Source of the DNA: Peptococcaceae bacterium
GTDB taxonomy: Bacteria; Bacillota; Desulfitobacteriia; Desulfitobacteriales; Syntrophobotulaceae
DNA: 35,021 nucleotides
Assembly (NCBI GenBank): GCA_012520405.1
Contig: JAAYOJ010000212.1
Coordinates: 1 to 35,021 of the forward strand
Direction: 5' to 3'
Part shown: in pieces, positions 11,388 to 20,535 of the stretch
Layout: the number at the start of each line of letters is the position of its first letter
Position numbering within the stretch: the stretch's first letter is position 1
Translations under genes and position numbers: made by a program
Notes under the pieces: generated by a model
What the model saw: only the letters and a program-made list of their open reading frames with translations
What the model was told of the DNA's origin: nothing
The model's database searches: none

Positions 11388-12590
11388 ATGGCAAAACAAA
11401 AGTTTGAACGTACGAAACCGCACGTTAACATCGGTACCATTGGTCACGTTGACCATGGTAAAACTACTTCTACAGCAGCTATTACCCAAGTATTATCTAA
11501 AGCAGGTGGCGCTGTTGCCCAAGCCTTTGACCAAATCGACAAGGCTCCGGAAGAAAAAGCACGTGGAATCACGATTTCAACCTCCCACGTGGAATACGAA
11601 ACTGAAAACCGTCACTATGCTCACGTTGACTGCCCGGGTCACGCTGACTATGTTAAAAACATGATTACCGGTGCAGCCCAAATGGACGGTGCTATCCTGG
11701 TTGTATCTGCAGCCGATGGTCCTATGCCTCAGACCCGTGAGCACATCCTGCTCGCTCGCCAAGTAGGCGTGCCGAACATTGTTGTTTGGCTGAATAAAGT
11801 TGATATGGTTGATGACCCAGAACTTCTCGAACTGGTTGAGATGGAAGTCCGTGAACTGTTAAGTGAATATGATTTCCCTGGTGATGACATTCCGGTTATT
11901 CCTGGTTCCGGCCTTAAAGCTTTGGAATGCGGCTGTGGTTCTAGGGATTGCGAATGGTGCGGTAAAATATGGTCTCTCATGGATGCTGTGGACGAATATG
12001 TTCCCCAGCCCGAACGTGCTGTCGACAAACCCTTCCTCATGCCGGTGGAAGACGTGTTCACTATTACCGGTCGTGGAACTGTTGCTACCGGTCGTGTAGA
12101 ACGTGGTGTACTTAAAGTTGGTGATGAGATCGAAATCGTAGGCCTTCAAGAGGAACCTCGTAAAACAGTTTGCACCGGCGTTGAAATGTTCCGTAAATTG
12201 TTAGATCAGGCTCAAGCCGGAGATAACATCGGTGCTTTGCTGCGCGGTGTTGATCGTAAAGAGATCGAGCGTGGACAAGTCTTGGTTAAACCGGCCAGCA
12301 TTAAATCTCATACCAAGTTTACCGGTGAAATCTATGTTCTGAGCAAAGAAGAAGGTGGTCGTCATACTCCTTTCTTCAATAACTATCGTCCTCAGTTCTA
12401 TTTCCGGACAACTGACGTTACTGGTGTTATCCAACTGCCGGAAGGTACTGAAATGGTTATGCCTGGTGACCGTGTAACTATTGAGTGTGAGCTTATTACT
12501 CCGATTGCTATGGAAGAAGGTTTGCGCTTTGCAGTGCGCGAAGGTGGCAGAACTGTTGCCTCAGGCGTTGTAGCTAAGATCGTTGAATAG
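11388..12590 (+). CDS. tuf: Elongation factor Tu
   Basis: EF-Tu, 400 residues; it delivers aminoacyl-tRNA as the GTP complex. ATG 11388 sits about 12 nt after AAGGAG; an in-frame TTG at 11376 abuts that site and is not credible. Motifs are GHVDHGKT (19-26), DCPGH (81-85) and NKVD (136-139). Residue 28 is Ser where Leu is usual. Between the G5 region and the [10 protein letters not shown] helix there is an insertion with C181, C183, C188 and C191 (CxCx4CxxC), replacing the usual acidic loop; I recall a similar loop in Peptococcaceae EF-Tu. The C-terminal barrel domains are complete. A hairpin at 12601-12624 follows. Confidence 0.97.
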   Translation: MAKQKFERTKPHVNIGTIGHVDHGKTTSTAAITQVLSKAGGAVAQAFDQIDKAPEEKARGITISTSHVEYETENRHYAHVDCPGHADYVKNMITGAAQMDGAILVVSAADGPMPQTREHILLARQVGVPNIVVWLNKVDMVDDPELLELVEMEVRELLSEYDFPGDDIPVIPGSGLKALECGCGSRDCEWCGKIWSLMDAVDEYVPQPERAVDKPFLMPVEDVFTITGRGTVATGRVERGVLKVGDEIEIVGLQEEPRKTVCTGVEMFRKLLDQAQAGDNIGALLRGVDRKEIERGQVLVKPASIKSHTKFTGEIYVLSKEEGGRHTPFFNNYRPQFYFRTTDVTGVIQLPEGTEMVMPGDRVTIECELITPIAMEEGLRFAVREGGRTVASGVVAKIVE

Positions 12591-12600
12591 TTTAAGTAAA

Positions 12601-12624
12601 GGGAAGCTGCTAAAACAGCTTCCC
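12601..12624 (+). terminator. Hairpin terminator after tuf
   Basis: GGGAAGCTG (12601-12609) pairs perfectly with CAGCTTCCC (12616-12624) across a six-base loop. The downstream tract (TATTCT...TTGTTT) is only moderately T-rich, so termination may be partial, letting some transcripts continue into rpsJ. Confidence 0.7.
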
Positions 12625-12640
12625 TATTCTAAGCTTGTTT

Positions 12641-12717
12641 AGCACAGAAGGTTGCTGCGGTTTGGTAACTCCGCCTGGCTACAGGTAATTTCTGTGCTCA
12701 AGGTCTGTAAAACAGAC
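12641..12717 (+). promoter_or_regulatory. Structured leader upstream of rpsJ
   Basis: AGCACAGAA (12641-12649) pairs perfectly with TTCTGTGCT (12690-12698). It encloses about 40 nt with competing small helices: GCGG 12657-12660 with CCGC 12671-12674; CCTG 12674-12677 with CAGG 12682-12685; GTTGC 12651-12655 with GTAAC 12665-12669. A second hairpin, GTCTGT/ACAGAC (12703-12717), lies 8 nt before the GGAGGG ribosome site. The layout resembles an autoregulatory ribosomal-protein leader, but I cannot name a known class. Confidence 0.45.
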
Positions 12718-12740
12718 AAAAATATAGGAGGGTTAATATT

Positions 12741-13046
12741 ATGAACCAGAAAATTAGGATTAGACTGAAAGCTTTTGATCATAAAACTTTGGATCAATCT
12801 GCAGAAAGAATTGTTGAAACCGCCAAGAGAACAGGTGCCAGCGTCAGCGGCCCCATTCCGTTGCCGACTGAAAAGAATATTTATACCATTCTCCGGTCCC
12901 CTCATGTGAACAAGGATTCTCGTGAGCAGTTCGAAATGCGGACTCATAAAAGACTTATTGATATACTTGATCCCACACCTAAAACCGTTGATGCTCTTAT
13001 GAGGTTAGATCTGCCATCAGGTGTGGATATTGAGATAAAACTCTAG
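12741..13046 (+). CDS. rpsJ: 30S ribosomal protein S10 (NusE)
   Basis: S10, 101 residues, of the small-subunit head; it also acts as NusE in antitermination complexes with NusB and NusG. ATG 12741 follows TAGGAGGG. Conserved stretches are [11 protein letters not shown], the extended loop [10 protein letters not shown], and the C-terminal RLIDI(L)[16 protein letters not shown] followed by GVDIEIKL. Normally rpsJ is joined tightly to rplC; here 220 nt intervene with a promoter and leader of their own, so S10 can be expressed separately from the rest of its operon. Confidence 0.97.
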   Translation: MNQKIRIRLKAFDHKTLDQSAERIVETAKRTGASVSGPIPLPTEKNIYTILRSPHVNKDSREQFEMRTHKRLIDILDPTPKTVDALMRLDLPSGVDIEIKL

Positions 13047-13089
13047 GGCTGAAAACGAAAATTTAACTGCCAAAATTTTAACTAAAATA

Positions 13090-13118
13090 TTGAATTTGCT
13101 AGGCTAGTGTGGTACAAT
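13090..13118 (+). promoter_or_regulatory. Internal promoter upstream of rplC
   Basis: TTGAAT (13090-13095), a 17-nt spacer, and TACAAT (13113-13118). TG at 13110-13111 makes an extended -10. It lies in the 220-nt gap between rpsJ and rplC and would give a leader of about 140 nt for the large rplC-rplQ unit. Confidence 0.7.
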
Positions 13119-13136
13119 TGGTATGTTTTTCGCGCG

Positions 13137-13250
13137 AAACACCCGGAGGTGTGGTACACCTTCAAATGTGTTTAGCATAGAATATTCCCAAGAAAATTCT
13201 AAATATTAGACACTCTCGTGCTCCAGCGTGGACTGGTGCACTTCAAAGTG
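13137..13250 (+). promoter_or_regulatory. rplC leader RNA with two hairpin domains, the second adjoining the ribosome site
   Basis: Domain 1: AAACAC 13137-13142 pairs with GTGTTT 13168-13173, enclosing AGGTGT/ACACCT (13147-13152 with 13156-13161, loop GGT). Domain 2: GTGCTCCAG 13218-13226 pairs with CTGGTGCAC 13233-13241 (one T-T mismatch), extended by ACACT 13210-13214 with AGTGT 13247-13251. An alternative small hairpin, CACT/AGTG (13239-13250), uses the same bases and cannot coexist with domain 2. The AGGAGG at 13254-13259 follows within 4 nt. By analogy with L4 control of the S10 operon this could be a feedback site, but no known motif was identified. Confidence 0.5.
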
Positions 13251-13266
13251 TATAGGAGGTGGCGTC

Positions 13267-13896
13267 GTGTCTAAAGGAATTCTGGGTAAAAAAGTGGGAA
13301 TGACCCAAATCTTTGCAGAAGACGGCAGAGTGATCCCGGTAACAGTGGTACAAGCCGGACCCTGTTATGTTCTGCAGAAAAAAACAATAGCTTCTGATGG
13401 CTACAACGCAATTCAGGTGGGTTTTGATGAAATCAGAGAAAGCTTGGCAACAAAACCCAAGCTGGGCCATTTTAAAAAGGCCGGAACAAAAGCCTTGCGT
13501 TTTGTCAGAGAATTTAGGACCTCTGAAGTTGACTCCTATGAGATAGGGCAAGAAATTAAAGCAGATGTCTTCGCCGAAGGAGACAAGGTAGATGTCATCG
13601 GGACATCCAAAGGGAAAGGTTTCGCCGGAATGCAAAAAAGACATGGCGGACGCCGTGGGCCAATGAGCCATGGATCCAAGTACCATCATCGGACTGGCTC
13701 CATGGGAGCGAAAGGACCGGCCAGAGTATTTAAAGGAAGAGAATTACCCGGACGTCTGGGTGGCGACAGAGTTACTGTACAAAACCTGGAAGTTGTCAGA
13801 GTTGATTCGGATAAAAATATCATCTTGGTAAAAGGATGCGTACCTGGTGCGAAAAAAAGCCTACTTATCTTAAAGCAATCTGTGAAAGCGAAGTAA
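13267..13896 (+). CDS. rplC: 50S ribosomal protein L3
   Basis: L3, 209 residues, of the large subunit; it binds near the 3' end of 23S rRNA and reaches the peptidyl-transferase centre. The frame is open from 13228, but GTG 13267, spaced 7 nt from AGGAGG, gives the family start (V/M)[15 protein letters not shown]. The conserved [13 protein letters not shown] and [19 protein letters not shown] stretches (central loop) are intact, including the glutamine-methylation and antibiotic-related loop. It heads the long rplC-to-rplQ unit, behind its own promoter and structured leader. Confidence 0.97.
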   Translation: MSKGILGKKVGMTQIFAEDGRVIPVTVVQAGPCYVLQKKTIASDGYNAIQVGFDEIRESLATKPKLGHFKKAGTKALRFVREFRTSEVDSYEIGQEIKADVFAEGDKVDVIGTSKGKGFAGMQKRHGGRRGPMSHGSKYHHRTGSMGAKGPARVFKGRELPGRLGGDRVTVQNLEVVRVDSDKNIILVKGCVPGAKKSLLILKQSVKAK

Positions 13897-13921
13897 TCCG
13901 AGTGGAAAGGAGGATGAAGCA

Positions 13922-14551
13922 ATGCCTAAGGTACAAGTAGTTAATATGCAAGGTGCTCCGGTAGGAGAAATGGAATTAAATGAACAGATTTTTGGTATCG
14001 AGCCTAACATACCTGTCATGCATGCTGCTGTAGTAGCTCAGCGGGCCAATGCCCGGGTAGGTACTCATTCCACTTTGGGACGCAGCGAGGTTAGAGGCGG
14101 CGGACGTAAGCCCTGGCGACAAAAGGGTACGGGCCGGGCCAGAGCAGGTACCATACGTTCCCCTCTCTGGAGAGGCGGCGGCGTTATATTTGGCCCGAAA
14201 CCAAGAGACTATAGTAAGAAATTGCCTAAGAAAGTTAAGAGATTAGCTCTTTGCTCGGCACTTTCCAGCAAAGTTAAAGAGAATAACCTGGTTGTAGTGG
14301 ACCAAATTAGTTTTGACCAACCTAAAACCAAAGAAATGGTGAAGCTTCTCCAAACCTTAAAAATCGGCAAGAAAGCTCTGTTCGTTTTAGACGAGACAGA
14401 TCAAAATATCCAGCTTTCAGCCCGTAATATTCAAGGTGTGCTTACCACCAGATCTGATACTCTGAATGTAGTTGATCTTTTGAAATATGATACCGTTGTT
14501 TTCAGTAAATCATCTGTAGCCAAAACGGAGGAGGTGCTAAGCAATGCGTGA
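13922..14551 (+). CDS. rplD: 50S ribosomal protein L4
   Basis: L4, 209 residues; its extended loop lines the peptide exit tunnel. ATG 13922 follows GAAAGGAGG. The loop ([19 protein letters not shown], then [18 protein letters not shown]) is wild type at the macrolide-facing residues I can see. In E. coli L4 represses the S10 operon; the structured leader at 13137-13250 would be a candidate target here, but that is inference. The last 8 nt overlap rplW, suggesting translational coupling. Confidence 0.97.
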   Translation: MPKVQVVNMQGAPVGEMELNEQIFGIEPNIPVMHAAVVAQRANARVGTHSTLGRSEVRGGGRKPWRQKGTGRARAGTIRSPLWRGGGVIFGPKPRDYSKKLPKKVKRLALCSALSSKVKENNLVVVDQISFDQPKTKEMVKLLQTLKIGKKALFVLDETDQNIQLSARNIQGVLTTRSDTLNVVDLLKYDTVVFSKSSVAKTEEVLSNA

Positions 14552-14831
14552 TGCTCGCGATGTACTAATCCGGCCGGTTATTTCTGAGAAATCAGTTGGT
14601 CTGGTAGAAGATAATAAATACTCATTTTGGGTAAATACCGCAGCTAACAAAATTGAAATCAAAGCTGCCGTGGAAAAAATGTTTAAAGTTAAAGTCGAGG
14701 ACGTTCGCACTTTAACCGTTAAGGGTAAAGAGAAACGGATGGGCCGTTATACTGGAATGACTCCAGATAGAAAAAAAGCTATCGTTACCCTCGAACCTGG
14801 TAATAAAATTGAAGGATTTGCAGGTCTGTAA
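14544..14831 (+). CDS. rplW: 50S ribosomal protein L23
   Basis: L23, 95 residues, at the rim of the peptide exit tunnel, where trigger factor and signal recognition particle dock. The start [17 protein letters not shown] is typical. ATG 14544 overlaps the end of rplD by 8 nt, with GGAGG inside rplD as its ribosome site. The beta-strand segment [20 protein letters not shown] and the C-terminal [14 protein letters not shown] complete the fold. Confidence 0.96.
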   Translation: MRDARDVLIRPVISEKSVGLVEDNKYSFWVNTAANKIEIKAAVEKMFKVKVEDVRTLTVKGKEKRMGRYTGMTPDRKKAIVTLEPGNKIEGFAGL

Positions 14832-14859
14832 TGAGTTTTAGGCAAAGGAGGGAAATAAA

Positions 14860-15684
14860 ATGTCAATTAGATCATATAAGCCGACATCTCCAGCACGCAG
14901 GCAGATGACAGCGCTTACTTTCGAAGAGATTACAAGAACAGAACCGGAACGTTCCCTTCTCGCCCCCTTAAAGAGAAAGGGCGGAAGAAATAACCTGGGC
15001 CGTCAGACTGTTCGGCATCGGGGTGGCGGTCATAAAAGACGCTATCGTATTATTGACTTCAAAAGAAATAAAGACGGGGTAGTGGCCAGAGTAGCCAGTA
15101 TTGAATACGATCCTAATCGTTCGGCAAATATTGCTCTGCTCAACTATATAGATGGAAGTAAAGCCTATATTATAGCTCCCCATGGTCTAAAAGTGGGGCA
15201 GGAGGTTTTAAGTGGCGAGCAAGCGGATATTATTGTTGGCAACTCACTCAAACTCAGAAATATCCCCTTAGGTGCCATGATTCATAATATTGAGCTCAAA
15301 CCGGGTAAAGGCGGACAGTTAGTTCGTTCAGCCGGCGGTGCAGCACAGCTCATGGCCAAGGAAGGCAATTATGCGACCTTAAGGCTTCCTTCAGGAGAAA
15401 TGAGGATGGTTCACCTGGAGTGCCGAGCAACAATCGGTCAAGTTGGGAATACTGAACATGAAAACGTTACCATTGGGAAAGCAGGCAGAAAGCGTTGGTT
15501 AGGTATTCGACCTTCAGTCCGCGGTTCGGCTATGAACCCTGTAGATCACCCTCATGGTGGTGGTGAAGGACGCAGTCCCATTGGTAGGAATCCAGTGACA
15601 CCTTGGGGTAAACCTGCTCTGGGTGCCAAAACAAGAAGGAAGAAGAACCGTAGCGATAAATTTATCGTTAAACGCAGAGGATAA
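14860..15684 (+). CDS. rplB: 50S ribosomal protein L2
   Basis: L2, 274 residues, essential for subunit joining and peptidyl-transferase activity. ATG 14860 is preceded by AAAGGAGGG. The protein has the N-terminal [20 protein letters not shown] extension, the OB-fold and SH3-like cores, and the C-terminal [13 protein letters not shown] motif with the conserved histidine at residue 230 (E. coli His229). Length equals the family norm. It sits between rplW (28-nt gap) and rpsS (about 25 nt). Confidence 0.98.
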   Translation: MSIRSYKPTSPARRQMTALTFEEITRTEPERSLLAPLKRKGGRNNLGRQTVRHRGGGHKRRYRIIDFKRNKDGVVARVASIEYDPNRSANIALLNYIDGSKAYIIAPHGLKVGQEVLSGEQADIIVGNSLKLRNIPLGAMIHNIELKPGKGGQLVRSAGGAAQLMAKEGNYATLRLPSGEMRMVHLECRATIGQVGNTEHENVTIGKAGRKRWLGIRPSVRGSAMNPVDHPHGGGEGRSPIGRNPVTPWGKPALGAKTRRKKNRSDKFIVKRRG

Positions 15685-15709
15685 ATTTTAAGCGAAAGGA
15701 GAGCTCATG

Positions 15710-15991
15710 ATGGGCAGATCTCTTAAAAAAGGACCATACGTTTGCACTCGCCTTCTGCAAAGAATAGAAGAGATGAACAAATCGGGCGAAAAAAGAGTTA
15801 TAAAGACCTGGTCCAGGCGCTCTACTATTTTTCCGCAGATGGTCGGGCATACCATAGCTGTTCATGACGGGCGAAAACATGTACCCGTTTATCTTACAGA
15901 AGATATGGTCGGGCATAAACTAGGTGAGTTTGCGCCGACAAGGACGTTTAAAGGACATGCGGGAAGCGAAAAATCCAGCGGTTTACGCTGA
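15710..15991 (+). CDS. rpsS: 30S ribosomal protein S19
   Basis: S19, 93 residues, pairs with S13 in the head of the small subunit. Two ATG codons stand in tandem (15707 and 15710); I prefer 15710, which gives [11 protein letters not shown] as in the family and a better distance from AAAGGAG, though 15707 would only add one Met. Conserved segments are [21 protein letters not shown] and [15 protein letters not shown]. The gene lies between rplB and rplV with short gaps, the standard order. Confidence 0.96.
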   Translation: MGRSLKKGPYVCTRLLQRIEEMNKSGEKRVIKTWSRRSTIFPQMVGHTIAVHDGRKHVPVYLTEDMVGHKLGEFAPTRTFKGHAGSEKSSGLR

Positions 15992-16010
15992 TTGAGAGGA
16001 GGTAAAAAGA

Positions 16011-16352
16011 ATGGAAACAAAAGCAGTTGCAAGATATGTCCGCATATCTCCTCGTAAAGTACGCCAGGTTGTGGATTTAATCCGGGGCAAGAAAGTAGAT
16101 GAAGCACTAGCTATCCTAGAATTCACGCCCAAGATTTCTACCGAACCGGTGAGTAAAGTTCTAAAATCGGCCGTTGCCAATGCGGAACACAACTTGGATT
16201 TAAGTTCTGAAGAGTTGTTTGTAACTAAAATTTATGTTGATCAGGGACCAACCTTGAAACGAATAAAGCCTCGGGCACAGGGAAGGGCAGACAGGATCCG
16301 CAAGCGGACCAGCCATATAACAGTGTTTGTTGGCGATAAGAAGGAGGAATAG
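16011..16352 (+). CDS. rplV: 50S ribosomal protein L22
   Basis: L22, 113 residues; its long beta-hairpin lines the exit tunnel beside L4. ATG 16011 follows GAGAGGAGG. Landmarks are [17 protein letters not shown] near the N-terminus and the tunnel hairpin [20 protein letters not shown](I)RKRTSHI. No macrolide-resistance style insertion or deletion is apparent in the hairpin. The stop codon is 7 nt before the rpsC start, and the final bases (AAGGAGGAA) supply the rpsC ribosome site. Confidence 0.97.
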   Translation: METKAVARYVRISPRKVRQVVDLIRGKKVDEALAILEFTPKISTEPVSKVLKSAVANAEHNLDLSSEELFVTKIYVDQGPTLKRIKPRAQGRADRIRKRTSHITVFVGDKKEE

Positions 16353-16359
16353 GCTAAGC

Positions 16360-17019
16360 ATGGGTCAAAAAGTAAACCCCAAGGGTCTTCGAATTGGTAT
16401 TATCCATACATGGGAAGGCCGCTGGTATGCTGATAAAAACTATGGGGAACTCCTCCATGAAGATTTAAAAATTCGTAAATTTTTGATGGAAAAACTCCAG
16501 CAAGCCGGGGTTCCTAAAGTTGAAATAGAAAGAGCAGCTAATAGAGTAAAAGTATCTATTCATGCCGCAAAACCTGGGATTGTAATCGGTCGTGGAGGCC
16601 AGGAAGTAGAAAACTTACGAAAAATATTGGAAAAAATGACCGGCAAACAGGTAGCGGTTAATATAATTGAAATTAAGAAACCGGAACTGGATGCTAAACT
16701 AGTCGCAGAAAATGTTGCCCAACAATTGGAGAAACGTGTTTCCTTCCGAAGGGCTATGAAACAGACCGTGGGACGGACCATGAGAGCCGGTGCCCAAGGA
16801 ATAAAAATTTCCTGCAGCGGAAGGCTTGGCGGTGCCGAAATAGCACGTACAGAATGGTATAACGAAGGAAAAGTGCCTCTCCATACTTTGCGTGCCGATA
16901 TTGATTACGGATTTGCCGAAGCAAATACAACCTACGGTAAAATCGGAGTAAAAGTATGGATTTACCGTGGCGAAGTTCTTCCTGCTAAGAAGTCCGCCGA
17001 GGGGGAAGGAGGAATATAA
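16360..17019 (+). CDS. rpsC: 30S ribosomal protein S3
   Basis: S3, 219 residues, at the mRNA entry side of the small subunit. The frame is open from 16327 but ATG 16360 gives [14 protein letters not shown] and has AAGGAGG in the end of rplV. The type II KH domain carries the GRGG loop (residues 77-80) within [16 protein letters not shown]; the C-terminal domain holds [20 protein letters not shown] and the DIDYG(F)[15 protein letters not shown] segment. Overall length and motifs are canonical. Confidence 0.97.
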   Translation: MGQKVNPKGLRIGIIHTWEGRWYADKNYGELLHEDLKIRKFLMEKLQQAGVPKVEIERAANRVKVSIHAAKPGIVIGRGGQEVENLRKILEKMTGKQVAVNIIEIKKPELDAKLVAENVAQQLEKRVSFRRAMKQTVGRTMRAGAQGIKISCSGRLGGAEIARTEWYNEGKVPLHTLRADIDYGFAEANTTYGKIGVKVWIYRGEVLPAKKSAEGEGGI

Positions 17020-17020
17020 A

Positions 17021-17473
17021 ATGCTAGTTCCAACCAGGGTTAAATATCGTAAACAGCATCGTCCTTCATTAAAAGGTACAGCTCATAAAGGCAATAAGGT
17101 TGTTTACGGCGAATATGGTTTGATGGCTTTAGAGAATGCCTGGATTACAAATCGTCAAATAGAAGCTGCCCGTATCGCTATGACTCGTTACATTAAGCGT
17201 GGCGGTAAAGTTTGGATTAATATATTTCCTGACAGGCCTATTACGGCTAAACCGGCAGAAACTCGGATGGGTAGCGGTAAAGGTACCCCTGAATATTGGG
17301 TTGCTGTAGTTAAGCCTAACAGAGTTATGTTTGAATTGGCCGGAATTCCCGAGGAAGTAGCGAAGGAAGCCTTAAGGCTTGCAGCCCATAAACTTCCAAT
17401 TAAATGCAAGTTTGTCCGTAAAGAAGATATGGACATCGAACAAGCTGGAGGTGGCGTAAATGGCGAAGGATAA
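17021..17473 (+). CDS. rplP: 50S ribosomal protein L16
   Basis: L16, 150 residues, at the A-site side of the large subunit. The true start is ATG 17021 directly after the rpsC stop, with GAAGGAGGA upstream; the open frame beginning at 16967 is an accident of overlap with rpsC. Recognisable stretches are [31 protein letters not shown] and the [19 protein letters not shown] loop. The last 14 nt overlap rpmC in another frame, giving tight coupling. The C-terminus has a small Gly-rich extension ([10 protein letters not shown]) caused by that overlap. Confidence 0.97.
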   Translation: MLVPTRVKYRKQHRPSLKGTAHKGNKVVYGEYGLMALENAWITNRQIEAARIAMTRYIKRGGKVWINIFPDRPITAKPAETRMGSGKGTPEYWVAVVKPNRVMFELAGIPEEVAKEALRLAAHKLPIKCKFVRKEDMDIEQAGGGVNGEG

Positions 17474-17660
17474 GAATTTTCGCGATATGACGGATGAAGA
17501 ATTGCTAAAAGAAATTGATGCCTTCAAAACGGAACTGTTTAATTTACGTTTCCAATTAGCTACTGGACAGCTTGATAACCCTATGCGCATCAGGGAGGTT
17601 AGGAAAAGCATTGCCAGAGGCAAGACCATTCTCCGTGAGCGCGAACTGAAGAGGGCATGA
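17460..17660 (+). CDS. rpmC: 50S ribosomal protein L29
   Basis: L29, 66 residues, a two-helix protein at the exit tunnel that contributes to docking of targeting factors. ATG 17460 overlaps rplP by 14 nt, with GGAGGTG (inside rplP) as ribosome site. The family pattern is plain: [20 protein letters not shown], then [20 protein letters not shown] and the helix [19 protein letters not shown]. Its position between rplP and rpsQ is universal in bacteria. Confidence 0.95.
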   Translation: MAKDKNFRDMTDEELLKEIDAFKTELFNLRFQLATGQLDNPMRIREVRKSIARGKTILRERELKRA

Positions 17661-17685
17661 GCCTTAGGGAAAGGAGGCAGTTACA

Positions 17686-17946
17686 TTGGAAAGAACACTA
17701 CGTAAAACAAGATATGGCAAAGTGGTAAGCGATAAGATGGATAAAACCATTGTCGTAGAAGTGGAGACTACTAAGAGTCATCCTTTATATAAAAAGACAG
17801 TGAAGTACACCAAAAAATATAAGGCCCATGATGAAAATAACGAAGCAAAAATTGGGGATACTGTTTTGATCATGGAAACACGGCCTTTAAGCAAAGATAA
17901 ACGCTGGAGACTGGTTAAAGTGGTTGAAAAAGCAGTTGCTCTCTAA
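17686..17946 (+). CDS. rpsQ: 30S ribosomal protein S17
   Basis: S17, 86 residues, an OB-fold primary binder of 16S rRNA. Translation probably starts at TTG 17686, 8 nt after AAAGGAGG; no in-frame ATG lies nearby before the conserved region, so a TTG start is well supported. Conserved text: [59 protein letters not shown]. It is followed after 41 nt by rplN. Confidence 0.96.
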   Translation: MERTLRKTRYGKVVSDKMDKTIVVEVETTKSHPLYKKTVKYTKKYKAHDENNEAKIGDTVLIMETRPLSKDKRWRLVKVVEKAVAL

Positions 17947-17987
17947 TCCAAGGAAACACCAAATGCCAGGAAAGGAGGTTCCGCCCA

Positions 17988-18356
17988 ATGATTCAGACTG
18001 AGTCAACGTTAAAAGTAGGAGATAATACCGGAGCTAAGAAATTAATGTGCATCCGGGTCTTGGGTGGGTCTAAACGCCGCTATGCAACTGTCGGCGATGT
18101 TATAGTAGCCACGGTTAAAGAAGCAACGCCAGGCGGCGTTGTTAAAAAGGGCGAAATCGTTAAAGCTGTCATAGTTCGTACAACCAAAGAAATAAAGAGA
18201 CCGGACGGCTCCTATATAAAATTTTCGGAAAACGCTGCTGTTATCATTAAAGATGATAAAAGTCCAAGAGGAACACGTATTTTTGGGCCGGTAGCACGTG
18301 AACTTAGAGAAAAAGACTATATGAAAATTGTTTCGCTTGCCCCGGAAGTAATTTAG
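17988..18356 (+). CDS. rplN: 50S ribosomal protein L14
   Basis: L14, 122 residues, at the subunit interface, forming bridge B8 with 16S rRNA; it is also the docking site of the silencing factor RsfS. ATG 17988 follows AAAGGAGG. The sequence begins [20 protein letters not shown] and contains the loop [20 protein letters not shown] and the C-terminal [20 protein letters not shown]. It is the exact usual length, with no anomaly. Confidence 0.97.
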   Translation: MIQTESTLKVGDNTGAKKLMCIRVLGGSKRRYATVGDVIVATVKEATPGGVVKKGEIVKAVIVRTTKEIKRPDGSYIKFSENAAVIIKDDKSPRGTRIFGPVARELREKDYMKIVSLAPEVI

Positions 18357-18387
18357 AACACATATGTCGGACGGAGGTGAAGAAAAA

Positions 18388-18732
18388 ATGTCCGCCGCAA
18401 AAATTAAAATGAATGTCAAAAAAGGCGACATGGTTATGGTTATTAGCGGGAAGGATGCCGGGAAAAAAGGTAAAGTAATCGAGGTCTTTCCCAAAACTAG
18501 TAGAGTAGTTGTAGAGAAAGTCAATATAGCAAAAAAACATCAAAGACCGACCAAAGATATGCCTCAAGGTGGCATTATGGATATAGAGTCTCCAATCCAC
18601 GTTTCTAATGTGATGTTATTCTGCACGGAATGTAATTCAGTAACCAGGAGAAGTATGAAAGAGACCGGAGAAGGAAAAGTAAGAGTCTGCAAAAAATGCG
18701 GCAACAACTTACCGGATCAAAATAAGAAGTAA
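18388..18732 (+). CDS. rplX: 50S ribosomal protein L24, cysteine-containing form
   Basis: L24, 114 residues, an assembly initiator for the large subunit. The start is ATG 18388, which has GGAGGTGA 8 nt upstream; the ATG at 18364 precedes that site and is not used. The KOW motif lies at KKGDMVMVISGKDAGKKGKV. Residues C79, C82, C101 and C104 form two CxxC pairs, a potential zinc site; Bacillus-type L24 proteins lack these cysteines. The gene is between rplN and rplE as expected. Confidence 0.96.
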   Translation: MSAAKIKMNVKKGDMVMVISGKDAGKKGKVIEVFPKTSRVVVEKVNIAKKHQRPTKDMPQGGIMDIESPIHVSNVMLFCTECNSVTRRSMKETGEGKVRVCKKCGNNLPDQNKK

Positions 18733-18753
18733 GTCTGGAAGGGAGGTACTCCG

Positions 18754-19293
18754 GTGGCCCGCTTAAAAGAATTTTATAAGCAGGAAATAACACCTGCTCT
18801 TATGAAGAAGTTTAATTATAAAAATATCATGCAAACGCCTCGTCTGGAAAAAGTGGTAGTCAATGTTGGTATAGGGGAAGCAATTCAAAATCCGAAGGTT
18901 ATTGATTCAGCTACGGATGATATTATGACCATTACCGGTCAGAAACCGATTGTAACTCGTGCCAAAAAATCAATTGCCGCCTTTAAGCTTCGGACGGGAA
19001 TGCCTGTTGGAGTCAAGGTTACCTTGAGAGGCGAGAGAATGTATGAGTTTGTCGATAGACTTTTAAATGTTGCTTTACCCAGGGTAAGGGATTTTCAAGG
19101 TGTATCGGGTAAATCATTTGATGGTCGTGGTAATTACACCTTAGGTATCAAGGAACAACTGATTTTCCCAGAAATAAGCTACGATAAAATCGACAAGATC
19201 AGGGGCATGGATATTGTCTTCGTGACCACGGCCAAAACCGATGAAGAAGCAAAGGAGCTTTTAAAAGGATTCGGAATGCCGTTTCGTGACTAG
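18754..19293 (+). CDS. rplE: 50S ribosomal protein L5
   Basis: L5, 179 residues, binds 5S rRNA and contacts the P-site tRNA. The start is GTG 18754 after GGGAGG; it gives [20 protein letters not shown]. Conserved text includes [35 protein letters not shown], the segment [20 protein letters not shown], and a C-terminal [20 protein letters not shown]. Its length is the family norm and the neighbours are rplX and rpsN. Confidence 0.97.
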   Translation: MARLKEFYKQEITPALMKKFNYKNIMQTPRLEKVVVNVGIGEAIQNPKVIDSATDDIMTITGQKPIVTRAKKSIAAFKLRTGMPVGVKVTLRGERMYEFVDRLLNVALPRVRDFQGVSGKSFDGRGNYTLGIKEQLIFPEISYDKIDKIRGMDIVFVTTAKTDEEAKELLKGFGMPFRD

Positions 19294-19316
19294 TTTACTA
19301 AGGAGGCTTAAAAAAT

Positions 19317-19502
19317 ATGGCCAAAAAATCTAAAATGGTTCGTCAATCGCGCAAACCAAAATATTCCGTTCGTTGGCACAACCGCTGCAAAATATGCGGA
19401 CGCCCACATGCTTATATGCGGAAATTCGGAATATGTAGGATATGCTTTAGAGAACTAGCTTATAAAGGCGAATTGCCTGGAGTTACCAAGGCTAGTTGGT
19501 AA
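19317..19502 (+). CDS. rpsN: 30S ribosomal protein S14, zinc-binding type Z
   Basis: The short, zinc-binding form of S14, 61 residues, with C24, C27, C40 and C43 as ligands ([20 protein letters not shown]). It is located in the head of the small subunit. ATG 19317 follows AAGGAGG. Organisms of this group often carry a zinc-free paralogue elsewhere under Zur control; none is in this window. Position between rplE and rpsH is standard. Confidence 0.97.
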   Translation: MAKKSKMVRQSRKPKYSVRWHNRCKICGRPHAYMRKFGICRICFRELAYKGELPGVTKASW

Positions 19503-19529
19503 GCATTTTTGGAGAAAGGGGGAAACCGA

Positions 19530-19931
19530 ATGTCCACATCATCAGATCCTATTGCTGATTTCTTAACCCGTATCCGTAATGCCGGAATGGTATACCATGA
19601 TAAAGTTGAAATTCCTGCTTCTAATATTAAAAAAGCTTTGGCCGAACTCATGAAACAGGAAGGTTTCATTAAGGATTATGAATATATTGAGGATAACAAA
19701 CAAGGTACTATAAGAGTATATCTCAAATATGGCCCCAACCGGGAACGAGTTATTACCGGCTTAAAAAGAATTAGCCGGCCCGGACTGCGTGTGTATGCTA
19801 AAAAAGACCAGATCCCTAAAGTTCTGGGGGGCTTAGGAGTAGCTGTAATATCTACCTCCAAAGGCATAATGCCCGATAGGCAGGCCCGTAAAGAAGGCCT
19901 GGGTGGAGAAGTAATTTGCTATATTTGGTAA
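19530..19931 (+). CDS. rpsH: 30S ribosomal protein S8
   Basis: S8, 133 residues, a primary binder of the central domain of 16S rRNA. ATG 19530 is preferred over 19509: it follows GAAAGGGGG and yields [19 protein letters not shown]. The C-terminal domain carries [20 protein letters not shown] and the near-invariant [13 protein letters not shown] and GGEVICYIW. In E. coli S8 represses the spc operon through a site in rplE mRNA; I did not detect such a site here. Confidence 0.97.
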   Translation: MSTSSDPIADFLTRIRNAGMVYHDKVEIPASNIKKALAELMKQEGFIKDYEYIEDNKQGTIRVYLKYGPNRERVITGLKRISRPGLRVYAKKDQIPKVLGGLGVAVISTSKGIMPDRQARKEGLGGEVICYIW

Positions 19932-19948
19932 GGATGGAGGTGTAGAAA

Positions 19949-20488
19949 ATGTCTCGTATTGGAAAAATGCCAATTACCATACCCGATGGGGTAGAAGTAA
20001 AACAGGAAGGCCAGGTTTTTACGGTTAAAGGCCCTAAAGGTACTCTTACCAAAGAGTTTAGACCGGAAATCAGTATCGATATTGAGGGTAATACCATCAA
20101 TATTACCCGTTCCAGTGATGAGCCGCTACATCGTTCCCTCCACGGTTTGACCCGTACCCTTCTTGCTAACATGGTAGAAGGGGTTACCAAGGGCTTTAGC
20201 AAGAACCTGGAACTGGCCGGGGTCGGCTATCGTGCCTCGCTACAAGGTAAAAAACTTGTGCTGGCTGTAGGGAAATCTCATCCTGTAGAAATGGAACCCT
20301 GGGAAGGAATTGAAATTGAAGTTCCGGCACCCAATAAAATTATTGTCAAAGGTAGCGATAAAGAAAAAGTCGGAGCTTTCGCGGCTGATATCAGAAGTCA
20401 GCGTCCGCCTGAGCCTTATAAAGGCAAAGGAATAAAATATGAAAATGAAGTAGTTCGCCGTAAAGAAGGTAAAACCGGTGCTAAGTAA
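19949..20488 (+). CDS. rplF: 50S ribosomal protein L6
   Basis: L6, 179 residues, near the factor-binding GTPase centre; built of two repeated alpha-beta domains. ATG 19949 follows GGATGGAGG. Landmarks are [18 protein letters not shown], the [11 protein letters not shown] segment, the inter-domain [20 protein letters not shown] and the C-terminal [17 protein letters not shown]. It has full family length and is followed by rplR after a short gap. Confidence 0.97.
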   Translation: MSRIGKMPITIPDGVEVKQEGQVFTVKGPKGTLTKEFRPEISIDIEGNTINITRSSDEPLHRSLHGLTRTLLANMVEGVTKGFSKNLELAGVGYRASLQGKKLVLAVGKSHPVEMEPWEGIEIEVPAPNKIIVKGSDKEKVGAFAADIRSQRPPEPYKGKGIKYENEVVRRKEGKTGAK

Positions 20489-20535
20489 TAAGGCAAGGGC
20501 AAAATCTCTTGCTGCCTAGAAAGGGTGAATTAGAC

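Noticed and set aside
12590..12740. Second tuf gene or tuf fragment near the S10 operon
   Set aside because: Only one complete tuf is present; the spacer shows no EF-Tu-like codons.
18042..18524. 160-codon minus-strand frame opposite rplN and rplX
   Set aside because: It mirrors the coding frames of two certain ribosomal genes, has biased composition and no start signals; the same holds for similar frames at 13243-13689, 7328-7717 and 10425-10976.
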